Part shown: piece by piece, positions 54,791 to 64,000 of the stretch | Layout: each line of letters starts with the position of its first letter | Numbering within the stretch: the stretch's first letter is position 1 | Translations under genes and position numbers: made by a program | Source of the DNA: Oscheius tipulae | Taxonomy: Eukaryota; Nematoda; Chromadorea; Rhabditida; Rhabditidae | Length of the DNA stretch: 64,000 nt | Assembly (NCBI GenBank): GCA_037178975.1 | Contig: JASJZH010000004.1 | Span: 1,860,001 to 1,924,000, forward strand | Reading direction: 5' to 3' | Notes under the pieces: generated by a model | Seen by the model: the letters and a program-made list of their open reading frames with translations, nothing else | Told to the model about the DNA's origin: nothing | Database searches by the model: none

Positions 54791-57081
54791 TCAATCGAAG
54801 TCGGTTCGGCTATCGGCTGTCGTCTCATAATGGGAGCTGCGACTGTGACCGTCCTCCAACTTGCGGTACTCGTCCTCGTAGTACTCAAGACACCTGAAAT
54901 TTGATGCCTTTGAATTGTTCAGATCAATTTGGATGATGAAATGAATACCGCAGACTATTTCTCTTTTACACAGTAAATGAAACGATGTAAATACTTACAC
55001 TTCTAACTTTTTGTGTTTCAAAAGACTTGTATTAGAACTCTTCATGACTTTCCGTACTAATTCGTATCTCCAGCGCTTTCGAGAACCATTTTTATTTTTT
55101 GTACCGGCGGTGAAACATTGAATTTTTTGTTGTTACGTTTGAAAGTTTTTCCAGGTTTTCCAGCTTGAACGAAAAAGATGTGAGGATAATTTGTCTTTCA
55201 CCATCATCAAGGACTGAGTAGTTGAAAACGATAAGTCCCATGACCGTGTAATACAAAAGTTTATAGTTTAGTGATTGTTAGTAAAAGATGAAAAATCTAA
55301 TGTGACTAAAACGCGCTTTCACAGCTTTTCCAGGAAATTAAGTTTGGCACATAAAAGTTTGAAAGAACTGTACTGTTTCTCGATACGTCAGTGTGAGGCT
55401 GTACAAACCTTCCTTCACCTACAGTTCACGAAGCACAAAAAATTCTCAACATTTGCTCTCGAATTCAGTAAGCAAAGCCAAGCAAACCTTTTTTCCTTTT
55501 CATACCTGACGTGAAACGGCTTGTTCAACAAGGCACAGATTTTTTTGCAGCGGACTAAAGTATGCAGCACATTTTATCTTCATCTAATATTCCAAGAACT
55601 GAGTTCCGTTACCTACAGAAAACAAAAGTTTCTTGGTGTTTAGCTCACTTGTTTCACGTACTGTACAAAAGGACTGAGTGAATGAATTTCACTTTACAGT
55701 TGCAAAAAAGACCTCTAAAATTCCGAATCTCACCTGTAGATGACAATAGCCTGCCAGACGTGTACAATTGAGAGCAGTAGACAAGCCGCTACTGTTCCTC
55801 CTATAACGATAAGAGCCACATTTCTGGTTGGAGGACCTTCCATGTCCAGGGAGTGACCTAAACATGATTTTTCTACGGACACCGCTGAAATTAATAAACT
55901 GCCAAGTAATTCTATTACTTAATCGAAACCGTGAAACACATCTGGAAATATCCATGACATAGAAATTAGCAGAACATTGTTAAAGTCAAATAGTGGTTCG
56001 AAATGTGGCTGCAGCTCTCACGTTTTGTTTGCAATAACGGAGTGCAAGAATTTAGGTGTTTTCAGATTTTTTAAGTTTAAACAATGTATTAAAAATCCTA
56101 GTTTTGCATCAATATTGATTCCATCACTATTACTGTTTTCGGATTTTTGTTGTTTCATATTTTGCACAAAGAAAACTGATCCATCCGTCCACGCTTTGGC
56201 AAGAAAAATGAAAACTTGTGATGGTGGTATGGATCTTGTTCCGCGTAGCGTTGTCCTAAGTTACAGTATCACTTCTAAGACCCTAAAAATCCGGCTTACG
56301 CGGCTAAAAGAGCTTCCAAAAGTTGCTGCTTTCGGGTTCTCTGCTTTCTTTTGGTTTCACATTTTACATATAGAAGGATCGCTACTTTGGGGGATAATCA
56401 TGGTATGAAAAATGTTGAAGACAAAATCTGTCTAACTCTAGTTTTCGAGTCGTCTTCACATAAGTTTATTTTTATGTGAAGACGACTCGATACTTCATGA
56501 TCTTTTGGTCAACGGGGAGCCAAAATGAAAGTTTGAGCAAAAGTCGAAAGATCTTTTTGTGCTCACCAATTATCTGTCTCATGGTTTCGAAGCTGACCAG
56601 TGAAAATATCAGGATAATGACTGCCATCAGGATGCAGACAAACTGCTGGACCACCTAAAGATTGCCTTTTTTGACCGCCAAAACTACTGGAAGTACCGTA
56701 ATGATGAGGAACGGGTACAGGTACTTGTGTCTTCTCGTACATAGGGCATACGAACCCAGAATTGTAACACAGAGAGGGACAATGAGCCATGTCAAAGTCG
56801 ACCTCATACCGAAAACCATAGAGAAGACCGAGGAGACGACGTACCAGATCAGACAGGCCTGGGTTCCGGTCTGAAAGTACAATTTTTCTTCTTTCGATGT
56901 CGAGGCTCTAGTGAAAACTTTTTCTGTTCAAGCTTTTACGTAAACAGTGAAAACATTGGGAGAGAAGCAAACTCACGACAACGTGGCACAGTCCGCAGAG
57001 GCATCTGTACCGTCTCTGATCCCTAGGAATGACGGTCGTTGGTGAGCTCATCTCTTCCGAGAAGTCCTGCAAAGGAGTCAT
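54791..57081 (-). CDS. LAPTM4-like tetraspan membrane protein
   Basis: This is a four-transmembrane protein resembling lysosome-associated LAPTM4 and related nematode proteins. Exons: 56977-57081, 56688-56870, 56567-56654, 55734-55857 and 54791-54893. The cytosolic start (MTPLQDFSEEMSSPTTVIPR) ends in RRYRCLCGLCHVVTGTQAC, a Cys/His cluster followed by TGT as in LAPTM4. Membrane segments are LIWYVVSSVFSMVFGM, STLTWLIVPLCVTILG, VVQQFVCILMAVIILIFSLV and NVALIVIGGTVAACLLLSIV. The tail CLEYYEDEYRKLEDGHS with closing DSRTDFD carries tyrosine residues suited to endosomal sorting, but no PPxY. One intron is only 33 nt (56655-56687). A large hairpin lies in intron 3. Start choice is uncertain: an acceptor-like CTCTCTAG precedes the ATG. 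Confidence 0.75.
56446..56489. repeat. Perfect 18-bp hairpin
   Basis: CGAGTCGTCTTCACATAA at 56446-56463 and its exact reverse complement at 56472-56489 are separated by GTTTATTT. It lies in intron 3 of the tetraspan gene. Confidence 0.9.
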
Positions 57082-58428
57082 CAGGCTAGAGAGTATGAGA
57101 GTGAGTCTGAGTAGGGTTGACAAGTGACCGAACTCATTAATCGGGGAGACAGATCAAGTGAGACATGCGCTCCGAGAGAAAAAGAGAATGTTTGTGAGAG
57201 GCAAGAAGAGAAAAGAAATTTTAGTGAAGAGGTGTTGAGAAGAATGACAATGAGAAGACAGAGAGACAACTAAAAAGTTCGGCCTTGTAAAGAAAAAGAA
57301 GATGGCACAGAGCCATCTGTCGCCCTCTCCTCTCTTGCTCAAAATTCTCCCAGGGGAGCTGGACCCGACCGAGGTCGAATGACTTACGTCAAAGGGTGAA
57401 ATATCTTCTCGAGACGTTCCGATCTCTTTATACCCGAATAGAAAAGCATCCCAATGGAATGTATTCGATTATTTACGAAACGGTCGACGTCACTAAAGAA
57501 TAGCATACTTCCCAAAGTCAAAAAAACAAAAACCCTGACTTTTTACTTGAAGAATTGGAGAGCAAAATGGTCCAAATCGAATACTCTGTTTCCAGCAAAG
57601 ACTTATTTGCGTGTGCCTACAGTCTCTGAACTGATCTGTGACTGAGAAAATGGCAGAACTCGAATATTTTCTAACAGTTTTTATGCGGACGATTCTCAAA
57701 AAATTCCCTTGCAGTACTTCTTGACTATACGAAGGAAGCTTGAAATCAATAAGATAGTTTTCCAATTCATAGGTCTCTTCAGAAATGAGAGGAGCGGTTA
57801 GTATCAATTTCCCTCAAGAAGCTGAAATGTATACTTCAAAAGCCCTCATCCAACGTGTCATCCTGGATGCAGATTTAGCTAGCAACATAGTGTGTAAACG
57901 CTGTAAACTCAGAAGCTGTTGACCTCTTGGACGACACATGGTCGCCACGGGTTCCCTGCGCCCACATGGCCACGGAATGAGACTAATGGCAAGGACAATT
58001 TGTCAGAGTTTATTCGCGGGCGAAAGACTATACCAGTAGTAATGGGTTTCGGAAGTCAAATGGTGAGGCTAAAAAGGTTTAGGTCTTACATAACTACAAA
58101 GAGGTCCAAGATCAAGATAATAGCAAGGAATCTCTGGCTTTGCAGTAATTTTACCGAGACACCACGTGGCCCCTCAAGTTGGCATCATTTGAGCGATGAG
58201 AGAAGGAATAGCCCCTTGAGGAGCTGGAGAGTGAGGGGAAGAAACAACAACAAGGAGGACAAATTAATAAAAGAGACAAATAGAACGAGAGAAACAGATG
58301 ATAGGAGCAAAATATTTGGATGGTCCTTTGATGGTTTTTGAGATGGATACATTGGAATAGCCTCAGTACCAATTCCTGGATTGGTAGTCGAACCACGCTT
58401 CAACGTCTCTACAGTACTGCGCGACAAG

Positions 58429-58466
58429 TCAAAGTCATGAGTTAATTCGTTAACTCATGACTTTGA
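58429..58466. repeat. Perfect 17-bp hairpin with TTCG loop
   Basis: TCAAAGTCATGAGTTAA at 58429-58445 and its exact reverse complement at 58450-58466 flank TTCG. It is intergenic. Confidence 0.9.
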
Positions 58467-59079
58467 TACGTTTAATTCATTAGCCTCGAAACATTTTGCC
58501 GTGGTATGACAGTTCTGTGAAACATTTTTGATCCTGAATAGTTTTAGGCAATTCCGACCCGAAGCAAAACCAGGACGAAGCCAGTCTTTCCACAATGTTT
58601 TCAACGTTCATAAAATATTACTGCGTTGAATCGCCCACATTGGGTCTAAGAAGTGGTCATGCAAAAGTGTCTCCAATAAGAATGAAGTTTTCTGATTTGT
58701 TAGAAGATTCAAACCATCGTGATGGTAGCCTCAACAGTCTATAGCCCCGGAGTGACACAATTTCTTAACTTGAAAGCTACAAAGAAAGTTGAGAATGAAA
58801 AGTCCGAAAAAAGACAGACTTAAGGGACTTTTGGTCCTTCCGGGTGACTAGCCAAAGAGGGAGAGGAAGTTGCGAGTGAGAGAGAGAGGGTCATTGGCCC
58901 CTCTGACTCTCATGCGAATTTCGGAAATCAGATTCGCTCTCACCCTCGCTTCCAAAGAGAGAAAGGGAGTGGAGACAGGATCCTCGTGAGAAAGTTTGCC
59001 CGAAAAGGGTTCACGGAGTGTGAGACATTAATTGAAACTTTTGAATTTTTTTAAGAGGTTTATGGAAGAGGTTCTTCCA

Positions 59080-59193
59080 CCGTACTGTTTCGGAAGCCGG
59101 AAAAATTTCTAACCCGAACTATAAGGTAAAGGAATTTTCACCCGTACTGTTTAGATTGGAAATCAGTAATCACCCCCTCCTCTGTCGAGGCTG
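59080..59193 (+). repeat. Dispersed direct repeat, copy 1
   Basis: Starts CCGTACTGTTTCGGAAGCC, continues AAAAATTTCTAACCCGAACT and TTCACCCGTACTGT, and ends CTCTGTCGA. It matches 63604-63706 in the same orientation with small indels. Confidence 0.75.
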
Positions 59194-60120
59194 TGAATCA
59201 GACCACCTCATTTCAACCAATTTCTGGATAAAATGAGGTGGTTTTGCTTGTTTCACTCAATGCATAAACAACGTCAAAACGTTTTCACCATCTGAAGAAT
59301 AGAATCTGTTATTCAACTACGTTTTCTTCTCTTTTGAAAACAGAAGCTCATCTTTTTTCATGTTTCACTCATTGTATATAGATAGACGGTACTATCACTT
59401 CTCGCTAATGTAAATACTGAATGCCGGTTTTTCTTTTACAAATTTTGAAGCATATGAAAACGACAGGTTCATTTTCACTTCGGAATGACTTTTGTTTTTT
59501 GCTCACGGTTAATAGACGCAAAATTGATTTTTCGCTTTAAACCTAGAACAGCATCTACCTAAAATCCGAACACCGTTATTGATCTCAGTCTCTTCCTTCT
59601 CACCATTCCCTATGGGCCAGGTCATTTGGCTCTGACGCGACTGGGTCAGAGTGCTTTCACTCAGTGGGTCCATCAAGCTATCCGTTTCCATTCGAAACAG
59701 GGAAGTCTAATTAGGAGGGTACATGGGACTAATAGGAGCCAAATGGGTGTAGGAGTGTGTGTAAGACTCGTGAGAGTTACTAGAGTAACCCTATCGCCGC
59801 TTTTCGTGTCAGAGAGTGATTTCATCCCAGAAAACTTGGTCCTTCATCATTTTTCTAATTCAATTCGGCTAGGAGATGGGAAGAGGCACGCGCGGCTTTT
59901 GATTCATAGCCCGGGATGATTTTCCCAGAGGGGACACGGGTGAGTACTACATGCGAGGGCACATTTTGATGGGATTAGATTTGAGGAAGAGGGCGAGGAG
60001 ACCTTTTAGGGGCGATTCGTCATTGTCTTGAGGAAGGGGAGTGAGTAAGAGAGAATATTTTGGGATCTATTGGATTAAAAGGGGGAAAGAGACTGTTACT
60101 GTCACTCTCTCCTAAAAAAA

Positions 60121-60141
60121 TGTTTCAAGAAAGTTATATAG
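60121..60141 (+). promoter_or_regulatory. TGTTTCA motif with downstream TTATATAG
   Basis: TGTTTCA at 60121-60127, then AAGAAAG and TTATATAGG. It is intergenic, 1.3 kb upstream of the glucocerebrosidase start. Confidence 0.45.
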
Positions 60142-61476
60142 GATGAGTTAGGATCGTATCTAATGCAGAATGTGCAAATAATACCCGCCTTCGATATTCC
60201 TTTCTGCAAATGCTTATTTTGTTTAACTCGCAACGTATAGTGTATGAGTGTCACTTGAAGTCAGTAGTGTGCTCTATAGTCAAACTTATATGGTTTTTCT
60301 GCAAGCCCAGAGAATTTTTCTGAAGAGCATAGTCGAACAGGTAGGGGGAAGTTACAGAAAGGGAAGATAATTTCATACCAAACATGAACCCTGACCTAAT
60401 CAACGAGGCATTCTTCTACTTTTCCTGACGCGATAGTACTATTTTGGGAACAGACGTTCTATAAGAGACGTTCAGATGTTCAAGAGAACTTTATAGCATC
60501 AGCAGCACCGCAAATAAATTGTCGAAGAAAGGTGATTGTCCATTTGAAAAACAATTGAAACATAAACTAGGAACAGGGAAAAATTTACAGTATTTGACAG
60601 CCTCGAGAACGAACAATTGATGAGTATCTTGGTCGTATAACTGTACAGAAACTAAAACATTTCTAGTTTCAAACCTTGCAAAGAGCCACTTTCGAGGAGT
60701 TTTTATTTCACCCTCCAAGTAAGTACGGTTCATTCTGTGAGAGGACCAATAGGAGGGTGTTTATTATTTGATTTACTAACAAGACCTGCCAAAAATGACT
60801 CTACTAAAACCTGACATTCACCTCTGTGACCCCCACCAGTTAGGTTCAAAACAGCCGATCCGATCTCTATCGATTTCCCCTGGAATGCTGTGTTTTTGCT
60901 GGTCAGTAGTCTATTTTGACAGACCAGCTGCTGTTCTGCTGGAAGAACCCCATTTCCTCTCGGCTTTTATTGCTCCAAAGTCTTTTGGTCCGGCTTATCT
61001 TATCTCTGTTTTGAACTGAAAGGTCAAGCTTTTGGCATGCTGTTCTCTCATTTTTTCCGAGGCTGTTCATAGCCTTTTGGAGCAGCTAGCCCGCTTTCGA
61101 TTATGGGAAAGTTGAAAAGGCTCCTTAGATCATGTTTTGAAACAGATATGAGACTAGGAACTTTTCTATTGTCCGTACCGATGGCCTCCGGGAAGCTAAC
61201 ACAAAAGAGCTTTAGAGCCAAACTTCTGTTTCCCAGATGTATTTTTCTTCGAAACACAAAAATTTGAAAAGACAATCTTTAGTTCTTCAGTCAGAGCTCT
61301 CGAAACTGAACTGAACATTTTTTGTTTTAGCAGCTAGTGACATTGTTCAGACCTGGCTATACATTGCCTTCAAGCTTAATTTTTCTTCTTACACTCCCTA
61401 TTTCCCATCTACTATCCTTCAGATTTGTGCCGACTGCCGACCATATTAGCAAGGATCGACAATAAGTCTACCATTC

Positions 61477-64000
61477 ATGCTACCCTACCTCCTTCTCCTA
61501 AGCCTTGGCCTGTTCCCTACAGTCTCGGCCTACTGCAATCCCAAAATCTATCCGGGCTCCACGAATAATCTCGTCTGTGTCTGTAACTCGAGCTGTTGCG
61601 ACGAGTTGCCGGTTGATTTGAGATTTTCGGTCGAAAAAAACAAAATTTAGAGAATCGGTCAGTTAGGAGTCGATGAAGCGGTCGTGATTCAGTCTTCTCT
61701 GGCTGGCCAGAGATTTGAGAGGGAAACTATCAAGTTTGGAGAGGCCGAGGCTACAAGTAGGTTCTTTAAACGAGTTCAAACCTCAGAGACAAGGGTCATA
61801 GTAGCTTTATGTAGTTACAGTACAGCAGAACAGTAACATATGACACCTGTATTAAGCATAGGCAAAACTACCGAAACACCAATTACAATGGGCATCAACT
61901 CTTAGGCGTAGGCGTCGATACGCAGCCAGTGTCGAAAACATATGCGTATCTACTTTCAGGTTGGTACACAGCGAGACTGTCGACCTAAGCTCTCTGCCAA
62001 AGTTCTTATTTTAGACAGTGCCTCCATCACCGTCGATCCCCGTCTCACCTATCAAGAAATCTACGGCTTCGGTGGTGCTTTCACTGATTCTGCCGGCATC
62101 AACTTTGCCTCTTTGTCCGAAGGTTCTCAGAAGAAACTGCTTGAAGCCTACTTTTCCGAGAATGGTCTGGAATACACGATTGGACGAGTGCCCATCGCGA
62201 GCTGCGATTTTTCGACTCGCGAGTACAGCTACCTTGAAAAGGCCGAAGATTATACACTCTCCGAGTTCAAGCTGGCCGAAGAGGACCACAAGTACAAAAT
62301 TCCGTATATTAAGAAGGCCATGGAGTTGACTGGCGGCAATATGGTGTTGTTCGCTTCCCCCTGGAGCAGCCCAGGTTGGATGAAAACGACGGGGAGGATG
62401 AAGGGAACAGGCTCGTTAAGGAACGATAAGAAGGTTCATAAGGCCTACGCTGACTACTTTGTCAGGTTTGTTCGAGTTTTTGTTAGAAGTCGAAGAATGT
62501 TGTAAAGAGAGCATACAAAAGAACTGGATGGGCTCTCTGTACTACAACGAGGGTAACGGGAAGTTCTGTATGTTTTGAAGAAAAAAGTGCCTCTTCGAAA
62601 ACGGACAAACTAAACGGGGAAACCTTAGCTTGTAACCCCTCCAGCTTCGATTGTGACCATACAATCAGTTCTCAAAAACATTTTCGACCTAAGTTGAAAC
62701 TAAAAAAAAGACATTACCTCATTAAAACCCTCCCCTACAAACGAAGTTCGAAATATTTCACGAACAGCATATAGGGTGAAGCTTTGTATTCAATGTAGAC
62801 CGGTCGAACATTGAATAATGATACAAAACTAGTATTTACAGATTCTTCGAGGAGTACCGTAAGGAAGGAGTCCAGTTCTGGGGAGCTACGATTCAAAATG
62901 AGCCGACGAGTGGAGCCGTTCCGGGCTGGAAGTGGCAGACCATGTACTTTTCGTCTACTGGAGAAAGGTTAGTGAATCTGTCTCCGTCTCTGCCTGTAGT
63001 TTTTTTTTCAATTTCTAACATCTCGTTACATCTCGTCCATTATGCAACTGATCTTGTTTGACTTTTACGAATTTGCCGAAACAAAAAGCAATTCCAGAGA
63101 TTTCGTTCGCTACTTCCTGGGCCCTGCTCTAGCCAGCTCCAATATTACTAATCGAATTCAATTGATGGGCTTGGACGATGGTCGCATCATGCTCCCTGCC
63201 TACGCGGATACTGTAAGCATTTTTTTTGTTTCGGCGAGGGTTGAAGATATTGTTCTCGTAAATTCTTGTGGTACCCCTGACAGAACTTAGAATGAAACAA
63301 AATAACTGGCTTCAGCTCTTTGGTAAATAGAATGGGGTGTATTGTAATTCGATATATCTGTCTCTTTAGTCTTCGAAACAAAAAATACAAACGCGGCTCA
63401 CCCTTTTTCTGAAGGCTGACGAGATTCTTTCCATTCGATCGAGATTTCACAGCATCAATATTTCACGGTTAGCTCTAAAATCAGACCAGAGGGATGTTCT
63501 TGATAGTGATTCGGCAAAGGCTTTAAAAACGTATCGTGCGACCACTTTAGTAGGTCTTGGAAACTAGAAGAGGAAAGGGGGAAAGGGCAAAACGTGGCTT
63601 CAACCGTACTGTTTCGAAAGCCAGAAAAATTTCTAACCCGAACTAAAGAAATTCTCACCCGTACTGTCTAGATTGGGATACCTAGATACTTACTCCCTAC
63701 TCTGTCTGCAAACTTTTTGGTCCCAATGTTTCACCAAAACTTTATAGACCTTGGAGGATGTACAGTAATCGAATTCCAAAACACAGTCGCAAAATTATGG
63801 GAAGACGTAACTAGCCAGCATAGACAATTTTGGAAAAATAGATTTCATGGCGGGATCTAATCAATGTCCAACTTGCCAATTTGAATACTTATCATCCTTC
63901 TCGACTTCTCCAACAGTTTTTCCATGTGCCTTTTGCCAAGACATAAAATTTTGACCCAACAAATGCAGATGTTCGCCGACGAAGTGGCCAAGAACTACGT
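61477..64000 (+). CDS. Lysosomal glucocerebrosidase (GH30), 5' part
   Basis: This is acid beta-glucosidase, which cleaves glucosylceramide in the lysosome. MLPYLLLLSLGLFPTVSAYC is a signal peptide, followed by PKIYPGSTNNLVCVCNSSCC, the conserved GBA N-terminal Cys block. After a 39-nt intron comes GQLGVDEAVVIQSSLAGQRF. The barrel starts with LTYQEIYGFGGAFTDSAG and IGRVPIASCDFSTREYSYLE, then VLFASPWSSPGWMKTTGRMK. FWGATIQNEPTSGAVPGW carries the acid/base Glu (NEP). Exons 61477-61611, 61651-61756, about 61977-62465, 62842-62967, 63098-63212 and 63969 onward are supported. The join into the third exon is uncertain because phase 1 must meet a non-obvious acceptor near 61976. The gene continues past the window, and the catalytic nucleophile exon is not included. 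Confidence 0.93.
63604..63706 (+). repeat. Dispersed direct repeat, copy 2
   Basis: Starts CCGTACTGTTTCGAAAGCC, shares AAAAATTTCTAACCCGAACT and CTCACCCGTACTGT with 59080-59193, and lies in a glucocerebrosidase intron. Confidence 0.75.
63727..63747 (+). promoter_or_regulatory. TGTTTCA motif with downstream TTATAG
   Basis: TGTTTCA at 63727-63733, 8-nt spacer, TTATAG at 63742-63747. It lies 21 bp after the dispersed repeat copy 2, in the same glucocerebrosidase intron and on the same strand as the gene. Confidence 0.45.

Larger units (their letters stand above)
57082..61476. other. Large intergenic region
   Basis: 4.4 kb without a supported gene. A possible TATA box of the tetraspan gene reads GGGTATAAAGAG on the minus strand at about 57435-57424. 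The region also has a hairpin at 58429-58466, purine-rich DNA at 58850-59000, a 12-bp inverted repeat (ACCACCTCATTT near 59203 and its complement near 59234), and one member of a direct repeat pair at 59080-59193. A 140-codon plus frame (57919-58341) and a minus frame at 60491-60733 show no family signal. Confidence 0.5.

Noticed and set aside
57919-58341. 140-codon plus-strand frame
   Set aside because: Composition is unlike a folded protein, no domain or splice context was found, and the end runs through low-complexity purine sequence.
1-64000. CRISPR arrays, bacterial operons, integrases
   Set aside because: The window is clearly intron-rich animal DNA; the repeats seen are microsatellite, minisatellite or inverted-repeat types without regular spacers.

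Overview
The window is nuclear DNA from a nematode. The main evidence is a set of nematode-type genes: two cuticle collagens (N-terminal hydrophobic segment, R-x-K/R-R cleavage site, interrupted Gly-X-Y blocks), a transthyretin-like secreted protein, a two-domain C-type lectin, serpentine chemoreceptors of Str and Srg-like type, and many introns of only 31-40 nt with TTTCAG acceptors. The species cannot be named from the sequence. The proteins are too diverged from Caenorhabditis elegans for it to be that species.

Layout: an HHAT-like membrane O-acyltransferase (minus, 673-4780, 3' end not found), a transthyretin-like gene (minus, 7219-8453), an Srg-like receptor (minus, 9681-12040), a complete Str-type receptor with a broken tandem copy (plus, 14980-17182), a C-type lectin (minus, 17899-19183), an iPLA2-like C-terminal remnant (plus, about 19671-20579), two unrecognised genes including a Lys-rich secreted protein with YETLNG repeats (minus, 20783-23684), a cuticle collagen (plus, 24547-25726), amphiphysin (minus, 27419-31447) head to head with TMEM185 (plus, 33054-36016), a second collagen (minus, 37189-38429), a diverged hexokinase (plus, 40981-43773), GDP-type succinyl-CoA ligase beta (plus, 44483-46930), a DPH4 and RABL3 gene pair that looks like an operon (minus, 49240-47056), a small orphan gene, a bestrophin (minus, 50947-53692), a LAPTM4-like tetraspan gene (minus, 54791-57081) and the 5' part of a lysosomal glucocerebrosidase (plus, 61477 to the window end).

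The most striking signal is not a gene. The heptamer TGTTTCA (TGAAACA on the other strand) is massively over-represented in introns and intergenic DNA on both strands: 18 copies in the first 8.2 kb and about 28 between 28.2 and 38.6 kb, against roughly 8 expected in all 64 kb at uniform base use. This heptamer is the core of CTGTTTCA, the upstream motif of C. elegans 21U-RNA (piRNA) loci, which is related to the SNAPc-bound PSE of snRNA promoters. At least twelve copies here are followed 1-14 nt later by a TATA-like tract. The window therefore looks like a dense field of motif-dependent piRNA promoters, many of them inside introns of ordinary genes.

Other structure includes a MITE-like family with two copies, a 475-bp element with inverted termini, several near-perfect hairpins (two with TTCG loops), a pyrimidine-rich minisatellite family, a direct dispersed repeat pair, and many degenerate GAGACA tracts.

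Exon joins were worked out by hand from reading frames, GT-AG sites and phase agreement. Gene identities come from remembered family motifs, not database searches.
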